The notes below the pieces were generated by a model. The model made no database searches. It was given only the letters and a program-made list of their open reading frames with translations, and had not been told where the DNA came from. Positions 9,112 through 17,885 of a stretch of 64,000 nucleotides of DNA are shown piece after piece. This DNA is from JANNMJ01 sp031425525 (GTDB taxonomy: Bacteria; Bacteroidota; Bacteroidia; Cytophagales; Hymenobacteraceae): positions 124,001-188,000 of the forward strand of contig JANPJM010000069.1 in NCBI GenBank assembly GCA_031425525.1, given 5' to 3'. The position numbers and the translations under genes were made by a program. Within the stretch, counting starts at the first letter, position 1, and every line of letters starts with the position of its first letter.

Positions 9112-9423
9112 CCGGCGGTTTGTACCGTTTCCGTCGCCGGTACCGTCCCGGTGTCGGCGACGGAAAACGGCGTATTCGGTACCTTCCCGGTGCGGGTGGG
9201 TAAGAGCAAATCGGCACCGGGACGGTGGTGCCGGATACGTAAAACGAATACCGTTTCGATACTGCTTGTGGGCTGAAAACAGCGGACTGAAGTCCACGCT
9301 ACAACTGTTCCACGAATGTTCCACGGAATGAGGTTCCTCACAGTAATCCCCATTTGCCGCGTGGAAACGGTGTTGATAAGTACAATCGACTACGTTCCAC
9401 GAATGTTCCACAAATTTAATCTC
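9112..9423. other. hemF upstream region with nested hairpins and an 18-bp direct repeat
   Basis: This 312-bp gene-free stretch is dense in structure. CCGTTTCCGTCGCCG (about 9124-9138) pairs almost perfectly with CGGCGACGGAAAACGG (from about 9155). CCGTCCCGGTG pairs with CACCGGGACGG some 70 nt later. The 18-mer GTTCCACGAATGTTCCAC occurs twice (about 9307 and 9395). A copy of the dispersed GCGGACTGAAGTCCACGCTA word lies at 9282-9301. No open reading frame is convincing. It separates hemF from the HAD gene. Confidence 0.6.
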
Positions 9424-10086
9424 CTACTCCTCAGCCCGCAACCCGAAAAACCGGTACAGCAGCGGACTGTGGAAAGAATCGACAATCAGATGCGCCAGCG
9501 ATAAATCCTGCCGCCCGGAAGTTGGGTTCTGATAGCCGACGCACGGCATCCCGGCGGCCCGCGCCGCGCGGATTCCGTTGGCCGCATCCTCGATGACGGC
9601 GCACCGGGCGGGCTCAACGGCTAGGCGGCGCGCGGCTTCCAGAAAGACGTCGGGCGCGGGCTTGCCGTGCGGCACTTCTTCGGAAGCCACCACGGCATCG
9701 AAGTAAACAGCGATTTCGAGCCGCTCCAACACCACCGCAATGTTGCGGCGCGGCGAACCCGACGCCACCGCCAGTCGCCGCCCGGCCGCGCGCAACGCCA
9801 TCAGCAGTTCCACCAGCCCTTTGCTGGCCACCAGCGGCTGCGTGCGCAAACTCTCGTGCTTGCGGTCTTGCTCGCGCTGCACCAGTTCCTCGATGTGGAA
9901 CGGCAGATTCCAGGCGCCGATGAGTGACTGCCACATCACCGGCGACGACAGGCCGATGAAGGCGTCGTATTCGGCCTCCGAAACGTCGGCTCCCAATTCC
10001 CGAAAAAGCGTCTGGTTAACCGTTCGGTGTAGCGGCTCTGAATCAAGCAGCACGCCGTCCATATCGAAGATGATTGCGTCAGGCAT
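9424..10086 (-). CDS. HAD-superfamily phosphatase (beta-phosphoglucomutase/PGP-like)
   Basis: 220 residues with all four HAD motifs: IIFDMDGVLLDSEP (nucleophile and acid/base Asp), VASGS (motif II Ser), the Lys of GKPAPDVFLEA (motif III) and CAVIEDAANGIRAARAAGM (motif IV Asp). An alpha-helical cap lies between motifs I and II (subclass IA). Such enzymes hydrolyse or transfer phosphate on small sugar phosphates; the substrate is not predictable. ATG 10086 sits directly before the nucleophile motif, whereas an upstream in-frame ATG at 10131 adds a tail not usual for the family. Confidence 0.92.
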   Translation of the reverse strand: MPDAIIFDMDGVLLDSEPLHRTVNQTLFRELGADVSEAEYDAFIGLSSPVMWQSLIGAWNLPFHIEELVQREQDRKHESLRTQPLVASKGLVELLMALRAAGRRLAVASGSPRRNIAVVLERLEIAVYFDAVVASEEVPHGKPAPDVFLEAARRLAVEPARCAVIEDAANGIRAARAAGMPCVGYQNPTSGRQDLSLAHLIVDSFHSPLLYRFFGLRAEE

Positions 10087-10143
10087 CGGGGTTTTGCGAA
10101 AAAAATGATAAAGCAAAATACGGTAGGTCAAGGCAAATTAATC

Positions 10144-10282
10144 TGTCATTGCAAGGAGGTTTTGCGACGAAGCAATCCGGCGCGAGCTACACGGCAACAA
10201 GCTATGCGGTAGCATTCGCCAGATTGCCACGTCGGCCCTTCGTTCCTCAGGGTAAACTCCAAGCCTCCTCCTCGCAATGACA
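10144..10282. repeat. TGTCATTGC-bounded palindromic element, copy 1
   Basis: Begins TGTCATTGCAAGGAGG and ends CCTCCTCGCAATGACA, so the termini are inverted repeats of about 16 bp. The interior (GCAATCCGGCGCGAGCTACA, then CACGTCGGCCCTTCGTTCC) aligns along its length with a second copy at 18957-19132. Elements with TCATTGCGAGG-type ends are dispersed in many bacterial genomes; this one has no coding capacity and looks like a non-autonomous (MITE/REP-like) element. It lies upstream of the HAD gene. Confidence 0.8.
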
Positions 10283-10417
10283 GAGCGGCCTTAGCCAGCG
10301 CCGCGCTGCAATTGCATTAATGCCGATTAATGTAGATGCGAAAAAAGCCGCACTGCTTGCAGCCGTCAGCCGGCACCACCCGAACGAACCCCGCCCCCGC
10401 CCGGTTTCCCGCCATCG

Positions 10418-10425
10418 TACCTTTG
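10418..10425 (+). promoter_or_regulatory. -7 promoter element of the DUF3109 gene
   Basis: TACCTTTG, an exact TAnnTTTG match, ends 7 nt before the ATG at 10433, again implying a very short or absent leader. Confidence 0.6.
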
Positions 10426-10432
10426 CCGATAG

Positions 10433-10993
10433 ATGATAATCCTCCGCCACACGGTCATTTCCGATGATATCCGCGACGAGCAGTTCGTCTGCAACCTTAC
10501 GCGCTGCAAAGGTGCTTGCTGCGTAGAAGGCGACCAGGGCGCGCCTCTGGAAGCCGATGAGTTGCCGGTACTGGCGCGGATTTATGAGGCGGTGGCGCCA
10601 TTCCTGACGCCCGAAGGCCGTGCTGAAATCGAGAAAAGCGGGACGCACGTCGTCGAGTCCGACGGCACGTTGGCCACGCCTACCATCGGCGGACGCGAGT
10701 GCGCGTATGCTTTGTACGATGCGGTCGGTATTCTGAAATGCGGCATCGAGCAGGCGTACCGCGCCGGCGTCATCGACTATATCAAGCCCATCAGCTGCCA
10801 TCTGTACCCGATTCGGATTACGAAGTACGACGGCTTCGACGCCCTCAACTACGACCGTTGGGACATTTGCGCGCCCGCTTGCCAAAACGGCCGCACACTT
10901 GGCGTGCCGGTCTATCGGTTTCTGCAAGAGCCACTGACCCGCAAGTACGGCGCCGAATGGTACGCCGAGTTGGTGAAAGTGGTGCAAGGTTAA
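10433..10993 (+). CDS. DUF3109 family protein (putative metal/cluster-binding)
   Basis: 186 residues matching the DUF3109 family, which is widespread in Bacteroidota and has no known function. Conserved cysteines occur as CNLTRCKGACC near the N-terminus, then RECAY, LKCGIEQAY, KPISCHLYP and DICAPACQNG. The pattern recalls the YkgJ-type cysteine-rich fold that binds zinc or an iron-sulfur cluster, so metal binding is an inference. It has its own TACCTTTG promoter 7 nt ahead of the start and precedes the oxidase cluster on the same strand. Confidence 0.85.
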   Translation: MIILRHTVISDDIRDEQFVCNLTRCKGACCVEGDQGAPLEADELPVLARIYEAVAPFLTPEGRAEIEKSGTHVVESDGTLATPTIGGRECAYALYDAVGILKCGIEQAYRAGVIDYIKPISCHLYPIRITKYDGFDALNYDRWDICAPACQNGRTLGVPVYRFLQEPLTRKYGAEWYAELVKVVQG

Positions 10994-11116
10994 GCGCCCG
11001 CCCACTGCCGTGCCAACCACCCCGGCGCGGGGTAGAAGAGGGCGCTAGCGCGGCGCTCCGCTAAAAACCTTCGATTTCTAAAAACCTCCGGGTTTGCGCC
11101 GTGGTTAAGCGGTGCC

Positions 11117-11124
11117 TACTTTTG
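11117..11124 (+). promoter_or_regulatory. -7 promoter element of the cytochrome c oxidase operon
   Basis: TACTTTTG matches TAnnTTTG exactly and ends 4 nt before the subunit II ATG at 11129, so the oxidase mRNA is predicted to be leaderless or nearly so. Confidence 0.65.
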
Positions 11125-11128
11125 CCCA

Positions 11129-12187
11129 ATGAAACTCGCATTGCTCCTCGCGGGAATCCTGGTGCTGGTCGTACTCGGCCTGCTCTTCCGCCTCCAGGTT
11201 CTTAACGCCATCTATTCCGGTTCCACCAAACGTCAGATTGGGGGTTCCAACAAGGTCAATGGTCTGCTGATGATGGTCTTCCTCGTCCTCGGGGGCGCCG
11301 CATTTGCGTGGTCGTACGTGGCATATCACAAGGAAACCCTGATTCCGGTGGCTTCCGACCACGGCGTCAAGATGGATTCGATGTTCTGGCTGTCGATGGG
11401 CGTTATCATGATTGCCTTCGTCGTGACCCAGATTCTGCTGTTTTGGTACTCGTATAAGTACCAGCACCAGGATGGTAAACGGGCTTATTTCTTCCCGCAC
11501 AACAACAAAATTGAAATCATCTGGACGACGATTCCGGCCGTCGTGATGGCGATTTTGATCTTCAACGGCTGGAAACAGTGGGCCGCCATCACCGGCCCCG
11601 CCCCGAAAGATTCGGTCGTGCTGGAAGTCATGGGTAAGCAGTTCAACTGGATGGTGCGTTACCCCGGCGCCGATCAGCAACTCGGCAACCTCAACTACCG
11701 CCTCATCGACGCCACCAACGAATGGGGCTTCGATTTCAACGACCAGCGCTCCATCGACGACCTTACGCCGTCGGAGATTCACGTGCCGAAAGGCCGTCCG
11801 GTTCTCGTAAAAATCCGTGCCCGCGACGTAATCCACGGGATGTACATGCCGCACTTCCGCGCGCAGATGTACGCCGTACCAGGCATGCCGACGCAGTTCT
11901 GGTTCACGCCCAACAAGACGACCGAGGAGATGCGCACTGAAACCGGTAACGCCAACTTCAACTTCGAACTGGCGTGTTCGCAGATTTGCGGCCGGGGTCA
12001 CTTCGCCATGAAGATGGCCGTTGTCGTGGACGACGAGCAGGATTACGCCATCTGGCTCGCCAAGCAGCAGACCTTCACCGCCGCCCACCCGGAGGTATTG
12101 GCCAACCTGAAACCCGCCGCTACCGGCGCGGTTACGCAAGCGGTTGCGCCCGTGGCTAAGGCCGCTGCAACGGTACTGCAACCCTAA
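11129..12187 (+). CDS. coxB: Cytochrome c oxidase subunit II
   Basis: Carries the CuA centre that accepts electrons from cytochrome c. The 352-residue protein has an N-terminal hydrophobic helix (LALLLAGILVLVVLGLLF) and further membrane segments (LLMMVFLVLGGAAFAWSY, MFWLSMGVIMIAFVVTQILL). A cupredoxin domain follows, with the upstream His ligand in DVIHGMYMPHFR and the CuA loop CSQICGRGHFAMKM (two Cys, His, Met). There is no CxxCH motif, so it is aa3-type rather than caa3-type in this subunit. Followed 72 nt later by subunit I; both share the TACTTTTG promoter. Confidence 0.96.
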   Translation: MKLALLLAGILVLVVLGLLFRLQVLNAIYSGSTKRQIGGSNKVNGLLMMVFLVLGGAAFAWSYVAYHKETLIPVASDHGVKMDSMFWLSMGVIMIAFVVTQILLFWYSYKYQHQDGKRAYFFPHNNKIEIIWTTIPAVVMAILIFNGWKQWAAITGPAPKDSVVLEVMGKQFNWMVRYPGADQQLGNLNYRLIDATNEWGFDFNDQRSIDDLTPSEIHVPKGRPVLVKIRARDVIHGMYMPHFRAQMYAVPGMPTQFWFTPNKTTEEMRTETGNANFNFELACSQICGRGHFAMKMAVVVDDEQDYAIWLAKQQTFTAAHPEVLANLKPAATGAVTQAVAPVAKAAATVLQP

Positions 12188-12259
12188 TTTTTTGTCCTTC
12201 CTTTCGTTGCACCGTCGGCTATACCGCGGCCGGTGTTCGTAGTAAATCCACTGAATCAT

Positions 12260-14128
12260 ATGGCAGCTGATCTGACCAACCCCGGTGTTCCGGCAGAAGT
12301 CGCCCTCGGCCACGGCCAGCAGGCCCACGCCCACGCTGAACACCACGACGACCACGAACACGAACACCACGAAGAACCGTGGCTGTTTAAGTACGTCTTC
12401 AGCCAGGACCACAAGATGATCGCCAAGCAGTTCCTCATCACGGGGATGCTATGGGCCATTATCGGCGGTACGCTGTCCAGCTTATTCCGCATCCAGCTCG
12501 GCTGGCCCAAAGCCACGCTCGATTGGTTGGAGCCGGTGCTGGGCCATTGGGTGTCGGCGGGCAAGCTCGACCCAGAGTTCTACTTGGCGATGGTCACGAT
12601 GCACGGCACCATCATGGTGTTCTTCGTGCTGACGGCCGGCCTGAGCGGTACGTTCTCGAACCTGCTGATTCCGTTGCAGATCGGCGCCCGCGACATGGCG
12701 TCGGGCTTCATGAACATGCTCTCATACTGGTTCTTCTTCCTGTCGAGCGTCATCATGTTCATCTCGCTCTTCCTGAGCACCGGCCCGGCTTCGGCCGGTT
12801 GGACAATCTACCCACCGCTGTCGGCGCTGCCACAGGCAATGCCCGGTTCGGGCGCGGGCATGACACTCTGGCTCTGCTCGATGGCCATCTTCATCGTCTC
12901 GTCACTACTCGGCTCGCTCAACTACGTTACCACCGTCATCAACTTGCGTACGCAGGGGATGTCGATGACCAAGCTACCGCTCACCATCTGGGCGTTCACA
13001 CTCACGGCCATCCTCGGCATCCTATCGTTTCCGGTGCTGCTGTCGGCGGCGCTGCTGCTGATTTTCGACCGTTCGTTCGGTACCTCGTTCTTCCTCTCCG
13101 ACATCTACATCGGCGGGCAAGCATTGAGCAACACCGGCGGTTCGCCGATCCTGTTCCAGCATTTGTTCTGGTTCCTCGGCCACCCGGAAGTATACATCGT
13201 GATTCTGCCGGGCTTCGGTATGGTGTCGGAAATCATCGCCACCAACTCGCGTAAGCCAATTTTCGGCTACCGCGCCATGATTGGTTCAATGCTCGGCATC
13301 TCGCTGCTGTCGTTCATCGTGTGGGCGCATCATATGTTTGTCACTGGTATGAACCCGTTCCTCGGTTCGGTCTTCATGTTCCTGACGCTCATCATTGCCG
13401 TACCGTCGGCCGTGAAGGTGTTCAACTGGATTGCCACGCTGTGGCGCGGAAACATCCGTTTCACGACGGCGATGTTGTTCTCGATTGGCTTCGTCTCGCT
13501 GTTCATTTCGGGCGGTCTCACGGGTATCATTCTCGGCAACGCCACGCTCGACATTCAGCTTCACGATACCTACTTCGTCGTCGCTCACTTTCACTTGGTG
13601 ATGGGTTCTTCGGCGTTCTTCGGGATGTTTGCGGGGGTGTATCACTGGTTCCCGAAAATGTTTGGCCGGATGCTCGATGAGAAGCTCGGCTACATCCACT
13701 TTTGGCTTACGTTCTTGGGGGTGTACCTGGTGTTCCTGCCGATGCACTACGTCGGCATCGCCGGTTTCCCGCGCCGCTACTACGCCTGGACGGGCTTCGA
13801 CACGTTCTCGACCTTCGCCGACCTGAACATGTTCATCTCTGTGGCGGCTATCCTGTCGTTCGTTGCGCAATTCGTGTTCATCTTCAACTTCGTGTACTCC
13901 ATCTTCCGTGGCCGTCGCGCTACCCAGAACCCCTGGAATTCGACGACCCTCGAATGGACGACGCCCGTCGAAGGCATCCACGGCAACTGGCCGGGCGCTA
14001 TCCCTGCGGTTCACCGCTGGCCCTACGATTATTCGAAGCCCGGCGCCGCCGACGATTTTATCCCGCAGACGGTGCCATTCTCGGCTACTACTTCCTCCAA
14101 CCTGCCCCACGAGCAGGAAGGCGAATAG
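12260..14128 (+). CDS. coxA: Cytochrome c oxidase subunit I
   Basis: Catalytic heme-copper subunit that reduces oxygen and pumps protons; 622 residues with about twelve membrane helices. Signatures include FWFLGHPEVYIVILPGFG (CuB His, cross-linked Tyr and the D-channel Glu, i.e. A1-type), VWAHHMFVTGMNP (two CuB His) and HDTYFVVAHFHLVMG (heme ligands). ATG 12260 is preferred to a GTG nine codons upstream. The N-terminus before the first helix is unusually histidine-rich (GHGQQAHAHAEHHDDHEHEH), which could bind metal. A rho-independent terminator follows, ending the coxBA transcript. Confidence 0.97.
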   Translation: MAADLTNPGVPAEVALGHGQQAHAHAEHHDDHEHEHHEEPWLFKYVFSQDHKMIAKQFLITGMLWAIIGGTLSSLFRIQLGWPKATLDWLEPVLGHWVSAGKLDPEFYLAMVTMHGTIMVFFVLTAGLSGTFSNLLIPLQIGARDMASGFMNMLSYWFFFLSSVIMFISLFLSTGPASAGWTIYPPLSALPQAMPGSGAGMTLWLCSMAIFIVSSLLGSLNYVTTVINLRTQGMSMTKLPLTIWAFTLTAILGILSFPVLLSAALLLIFDRSFGTSFFLSDIYIGGQALSNTGGSPILFQHLFWFLGHPEVYIVILPGFGMVSEIIATNSRKPIFGYRAMIGSMLGISLLSFIVWAHHMFVTGMNPFLGSVFMFLTLIIAVPSAVKVFNWIATLWRGNIRFTTAMLFSIGFVSLFISGGLTGIILGNATLDIQLHDTYFVVAHFHLVMGSSAFFGMFAGVYHWFPKMFGRMLDEKLGYIHFWLTFLGVYLVFLPMHYVGIAGFPRRYYAWTGFDTFSTFADLNMFISVAAILSFVAQFVFIFNFVYSIFRGRRATQNPWNSTTLEWTTPVEGIHGNWPGAIPAVHRWPYDYSKPGAADDFIPQTVPFSATTSSNLPHEQEGE

Positions 14129-14152
14129 CACTGCTGCACTGCTGAATTCCCA

Positions 14153-14183
14153 AACGGGCCGCCTTCACCGGCGGCCCGTTTTT
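14153..14183 (+). terminator. Rho-independent terminator after coxA
   Basis: AACGGGCCGCC (14153-14163) pairs perfectly with GGCGGCCCGTT (14170-14180) across a 6-nt loop and runs into TTTTT. It separates coxBA from the heme A synthase operon. Confidence 0.88.
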
Positions 14184-14284
14184 GTGTCGTCCAACGTGGC
14201 GGGCTCTGTCCCCAGAGCCGCGTTGAAACAACCCACCATCATTCATTCACGCGGCGCCGAGACGGCGCTCGCTACGTAAAATCT

Positions 14285-15424
14285 GTGTCAGCCGCCCTTC
14301 CCCGCTTCCGCCGAATCAGCTTTCTCACGCTCGCCAGTGTATATCTGCTGATTCTCGTCGGCGGCATCGTGCGCGGCACGGGCGCCGGCATGGGTTGCCC
14401 CGATTGGCCCAAGTGCTTCGGCCGCTGGGTGCCGCCCACTTCTGAAAGCGAGTTGCCCCGCACGTACAAAGAAGATTACCGGCGCGGCCGAATCGCCAAA
14501 AATCAGGCAGTGGCCGCTCGCCTCGACCGCCTCGGTTTCGACCAGGTAGCCGAAAATATCTTCCGGCATCCGGCCTCGTTCATCGAAACCGATTTCAACG
14601 TCGTCAAGACTTGGATCGAATACATCAACCGGCTCGTGGGCGCGCTGATCGGCTTGTTCATCCTGCTCACGTTCTGGCGCTCGTGGGCGCTGTGGCGCAT
14701 CGACAAATCCATCCCCCTCAGCGCCGGTTTGGCCGTGCTAACGGTGGGCGTACAAGGTTGGCTGGGGTCGTTGGTGGTGAGTACCAACCTGGTGCCTGCC
14801 CTCGTGACGTGGCATATGGCGTTGGCGTTAGGGCTGCTGCTGCTATTGCATTACGCCCATCATACGGCAGAAAATTATGCATCGCCACGGGCTGTAACCC
14901 CTACAATTGAAAAATCCGCCGACCGCAACTTGGTGCCACTGGCGTGGAGCTTTACGGCGTTGGTTTTCGGCCAGATCATTCTGGGCACGCAAGTCCGCGA
15001 AGGGATTGATGTGGTGGCAAGCCGCCTCAACTACCTCAACCGCGACCTGTGGATCGAGCGCCTCGGCCCCGAATTCAGCTATCACCGCGCGCTTTCGACG
15101 TTGCTGCTGCTCGCGGGCGTGTGGGTGGGCTACCGCGCGTGGCAAACCGGCGAGCGCCGCCTACGCCGCAACGCTGCTTGGGTGGGCGCTTTATTACTGC
15201 TGAACCCGATAGTTGGCGTTGCGCTGGCGACCTTTGCAGTGCCCGCGTGGTTACAGCCCATCCATTTGGTGGTGGGCACGGGGTTGTTTGGCGCGGCGGT
15301 GCTGGTGGCGTTGGCCGCTGGGTCAGCCTCTGCGGCGGCCATCAGCGCAGCCGATGAGCAGGGCGCAGCATCGCCGGGTAGTCGCAATTCAGCGGCGCCC
15401 AGTCAAGTAGCGACGGTACAGTGA
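14285..15424 (+). CDS. ctaA: Heme A synthase (COX15/CtaA family)
   Basis: Oxidises the C8 methyl of heme O to a formyl group, giving heme A for the oxidase. 379 residues, polytopic. The N-terminal SFLTLASVYLLILVGGIVRGTGAGMGCPDWPKCFG is the COX15 signature with its conserved Cys pair. FIETDFNVVKTWIEYINRLVG and WHMALALGLLLLLHYAHH carry heme-ligand His or Glu residues. Start is the GTG at 14285. Its TGA overlaps the GTG of the next gene (GTGA), so the two heme synthases are translationally coupled. The C-terminal tail is Ala/Ser-rich. Confidence 0.95.
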   Translation: MSAALPRFRRISFLTLASVYLLILVGGIVRGTGAGMGCPDWPKCFGRWVPPTSESELPRTYKEDYRRGRIAKNQAVAARLDRLGFDQVAENIFRHPASFIETDFNVVKTWIEYINRLVGALIGLFILLTFWRSWALWRIDKSIPLSAGLAVLTVGVQGWLGSLVVSTNLVPALVTWHMALALGLLLLLHYAHHTAENYASPRAVTPTIEKSADRNLVPLAWSFTALVFGQIILGTQVREGIDVVASRLNYLNRDLWIERLGPEFSYHRALSTLLLLAGVWVGYRAWQTGERRLRRNAAWVGALLLLNPIVGVALATFAVPAWLQPIHLVVGTGLFGAAVLVALAAGSASAAAISAADEQGAASPGSRNSAAPSQVATVQ

Positions 15425-16284
15425 TCAAAACCTACGTTCGGGCTTACGCCCAACTGCTCAAGTTTCGCCTGTCGTTTCTGGTGGCCTTTTCGAGCGCCAT
15501 CGGCTACGGCTTGGGCACCACGCACCCCACGTGGCTTAACACGGCGCTCGTGATGCTCGCGGGGCTGCTCGTGACGGGCTCGGCCAACACGATCAACCAA
15601 ATCCTCGAAATCGACCGCGATAAGCTGATGAAGCGCACCGCGAAGCGCCCGCTGCCCGAAGCGCGCATCGGCGCGCAACACGCGGCGGTTTTCGCGGCAC
15701 TTATCGGGGTGGCGGGGCTGCTGATTCTGGGGCTGCGTTTCAACGCTACGGCGGCGGCACTGTCGCTGGTTTCGCTGATTTTATACGCGTTCATCTACAC
15801 GCCGCTCAAGCGCATTACGCCGCTGTGCGTGGCGGTGGGCGCCATTCCGGGGGGTATGCCGCCGATGATCGGGTACGTGGCGGCGCAGGCTACCGGCGCC
15901 ATCGGGGCGGAGGCGTGGGTGCTGTTCGGCATTCAGTTTCTGTGGCAATTTCCGCACTTCTGGGCCATTGCGTGGGTTCTGGACGACGATTACAAAGCCG
16001 CCGGTTTTCGGATGTTGCCCTTCGACGGCGCCAAAGACCTGCGTACCGCGTTCCAGATCATGATCTACACGCTGACGCTCTTGCCGGTCAGCTTACTGCC
16101 GATGCTCCTCAAAATGACCGGCAGCACCTACGCGATGATCGCGGTGGTGTGCGGCGTGCTGTTCCTGGCGCAAACCTTTTACCTGATGCTTACCTGCACG
16201 AAAAAAGCGGCGATGAACATTATGTTCGGCTCGTTTTTATACTTGCCTATTGTGCAGATTGCACTGGTGTTCGATAAAATTTAG
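15421..16284 (+). CDS. ctaB: Protoheme IX farnesyltransferase (heme O synthase)
   Basis: UbiA-family prenyltransferase converting protoheme to heme O. 287 residues with about eight membrane helices. The active-site loop is ANTINQILEIDRDKLMKRTA (NxxxDxxxD-like) followed by KRPLPEARI, and the second loop is WQFPHFWAIAWVLDDDYKAAGFRML. GTG start at 15421 overlaps the ctaA stop by 4 nt. The downstream gap to subunit III is filled by a word-type inverted repeat that begins on the last base of the stop codon. Confidence 0.95.
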   Translation: MIKTYVRAYAQLLKFRLSFLVAFSSAIGYGLGTTHPTWLNTALVMLAGLLVTGSANTINQILEIDRDKLMKRTAKRPLPEARIGAQHAAVFAALIGVAGLLILGLRFNATAAALSLVSLILYAFIYTPLKRITPLCVAVGAIPGGMPPMIGYVAAQATGAIGAEAWVLFGIQFLWQFPHFWAIAWVLDDDYKAAGFRMLPFDGAKDLRTAFQIMIYTLTLLPVSLLPMLLKMTGSTYAMIAVVCGVLFLAQTFYLMLTCTKKAAMNIMFGSFLYLPIVQIALVFDKI

Positions 16285-16344
16285 TTGATGGTTGTCGGTT
16301 GATGGTTCCTTAACCTACCAACCACCAACCATCAACCATCAACC
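16284..16344. repeat. Word-type inverted repeat (GTTGATGGTT) filling the ctaB-subunit III gap
   Basis: Left arm 16284-16307 contains GTTGATGGTT twice with a short interruption. Right arm about 16318-16344 contains the complementary AACCATCAAC word in overlapping tandem. The element begins on the last base of the ctaB stop codon and ends 3 nt before the next ATG. The same word forms the actB-actC gap element at 42.2 kb. Confidence 0.85.
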
Positions 16345-16347
16345 AAT

Positions 16348-16944
16348 ATGACTGATTTCCTTTCTCCCGCCGAGCTTGACCAGAAAGAGCCGGCCTTTGG
16401 CGTACACCCGCTCAAGTTTCTGTTGTGGTTGCTAATCATCTCGTCGTCGATGTCGTTCGCGGCGTACACCAGCGGCTACATCGTGCGGAAAGGTGAAGGC
16501 AACTGGCTGGAGTTCGCACTTCCGGCGAGATTGTATTTTTCTTCGATTGTGATTTTACTCTCGTCGTTCACGATGCAGGGCGCGCTCATCGCAGCCCGGC
16601 GCGACAATGTTCGTCTTACCCAACTGCTGCTGTTGTCGACGCTGCTGCTCGGCGGCGTGTTTTTGGTGAGCCAGTGGCAGGCGTGGGGCGAACTGGTGGC
16701 CAGCAACATCTTTTTTGCCGGCCCTACGGCTAATCCGGCCGGGTCGTTCGTGTACGTGCTGACGGGTTTTCACGCTTTTCACATCCTCTGTGCGTTCATT
16801 TTTTTGACGACCATTCTACGGATGGCGCTCCAGTATAAAGTGCATTCCAAGGCGGTTTTGTGGATTGAGCTGTGTACGATCTTCTGGCATTTTCTCGGCG
16901 GGCTTTGGCTCTACCTGCATCTGTTCCTACTTTTGAACCGTTAA
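16348..16944 (+). CDS. Cytochrome c oxidase subunit III (first copy)
   Basis: 198 residues with five hydrophobic segments and the subunit III features FVYVLTGFHAFHILCAFIF and a terminal FWHFLGGLWLYLHLFLL. Subunit III stabilises the proton-pumping core and binds lipid. It is shorter than the second subunit III gene that follows; adjacent paired subunit III genes are usual in Bacteroidota oxidase clusters. The ATG at 16348 follows immediately after an intergenic inverted repeat. Confidence 0.9.
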   Translation: MTDFLSPAELDQKEPAFGVHPLKFLLWLLIISSSMSFAAYTSGYIVRKGEGNWLEFALPARLYFSSIVILLSSFTMQGALIAARRDNVRLTQLLLLSTLLLGGVFLVSQWQAWGELVASNIFFAGPTANPAGSFVYVLTGFHAFHILCAFIFLTTILRMALQYKVHSKAVLWIELCTIFWHFLGGLWLYLHLFLLLNR

Positions 16945-17009
16945 ACCCGGCTCCGGCCGTTTCGCCCATTGGCGAAATGGCTCACCCTCGGCCCTCCAAC
17001 CCCCGCGCG

Positions 17010-17789
17010 ATGCACGCACCGACCCTCAATCCGACCCCGGATTCGCTAACGACTCAGACCCTGGAAGCCCCCCGGACTGGTACCTGGGATGGCGGCAACG
17101 AACCTCTCAAAGCGAGCTACGGCAAGCTGATGATGTGGTTCTTCCTACTCTCCGACGCTTTTTCGTTTTCGGCGTTCCTCACGGCATACGGCCTGATTCG
17201 GCACGCGCACCCGGCGTACCAAGGTACGAGCGCGGCGTTCAAGTTTTCGCAAGCCTATTGGCCGATCCCGGATCGCGTGTTCAACGCGTTCCCGTTTGCC
17301 GGGGAAGCTGACCTGCCGCTCGCGTTCGTCGCGCTGATGACGATGATCCTCATTTTCTCGTCGGTCACGATGGTACTAGCTGTTGAGGCCGGCCACCGCC
17401 GCGACCGCGAAGACGTGCAGAAATGGCTGATGTGGACGATCCTGTTCGGTTCGGCGTTCGTCGGCTCACAGGCGTGGGAGTGGACGCACTTTATCCACGG
17501 CGCGCACCACGGCTCGGCTCTGGTAGAAGGCACTACGTTCTTCGGCGCCAACCTTGCTCAGAATCAGTACGGCCCGGTGCTTTTCGCCGATCTGTTCTTC
17601 TTCATCACGGGCTTCCATGGCACGCACGTGACATCGGGCATCATCATGCTCATCATCGTGTTCCTCAATACCGTAAACGGCACCTACGAACGTCGGGGCC
17701 ACTACGAGATGGTCGAAAAAATCGGCCTCTACTGGCACTTCGTCGATCTGGTGTGGGTGTTCGTGTTCACGTTCTTTTACCTCGTCTAA
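17010..17789 (+). CDS. Cytochrome c oxidase subunit III (second copy)
   Basis: 259 residues with the canonical subunit III motifs: LMMWFFLLSDAFSFSAFLTAYG, GSQAWEWTHFIHGAH, ITGFHGTHVTSGIIML and YWHFVDLVWVFVFTFFYLV. An alternative ATG at 16977 adds 11 residues, but it lies in the right arm of a 7-bp hairpin (TTTCGCC/GGCGAAA, 16960-16977), so ATG 17010 is preferred with modest confidence. It is followed by a word-type inverted repeat and the subunit IV gene. Confidence 0.93.
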   Translation: MHAPTLNPTPDSLTTQTLEAPRTGTWDGGNEPLKASYGKLMMWFFLLSDAFSFSAFLTAYGLIRHAHPAYQGTSAAFKFSQAYWPIPDRVFNAFPFAGEADLPLAFVALMTMILIFSSVTMVLAVEAGHRRDREDVQKWLMWTILFGSAFVGSQAWEWTHFIHGAHHGSALVEGTTFFGANLAQNQYGPVLFADLFFFITGFHGTHVTSGIIMLIIVFLNTVNGTYERRGHYEMVEKIGLYWHFVDLVWVFVFTFFYLV

Positions 17790-17792
17790 TTT

Positions 17793-17884
17793 AGTTGAGT
17801 AGAGGAGTTAGGTGAGCAGATGAGTAGATAGCCTAAGCGTACCTACTCATCTGCTCACTTACCCAGCTACTCATCCTCTTCTAC
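17793..17884. repeat. Word-type inverted repeat (GAGTAG/GAGCAG) before subunit IV gene
   Basis: Left arm 17793-17827 is built of GAGTAG, GAGTTAG and GAGCAG words. Right arm 17843-17884 is built of CTACTCATC and CTGCTCACTT words. The inner segments (AGGTGAGCAGATGAGTAG against CTACTCATCTGCTCACTT) are nearly perfectly complementary. The element spans the whole gap from 3 nt after one stop codon to 1 nt before the next ATG. Confidence 0.83.
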
Positions 17885-17885
17885 A

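Noticed and set aside
11105..12412. 435-codon reverse frame over coxB
   Set aside because: Antisense to coxB and the start of coxA; low-complexity His/Val content comes from the His-rich coding strand.
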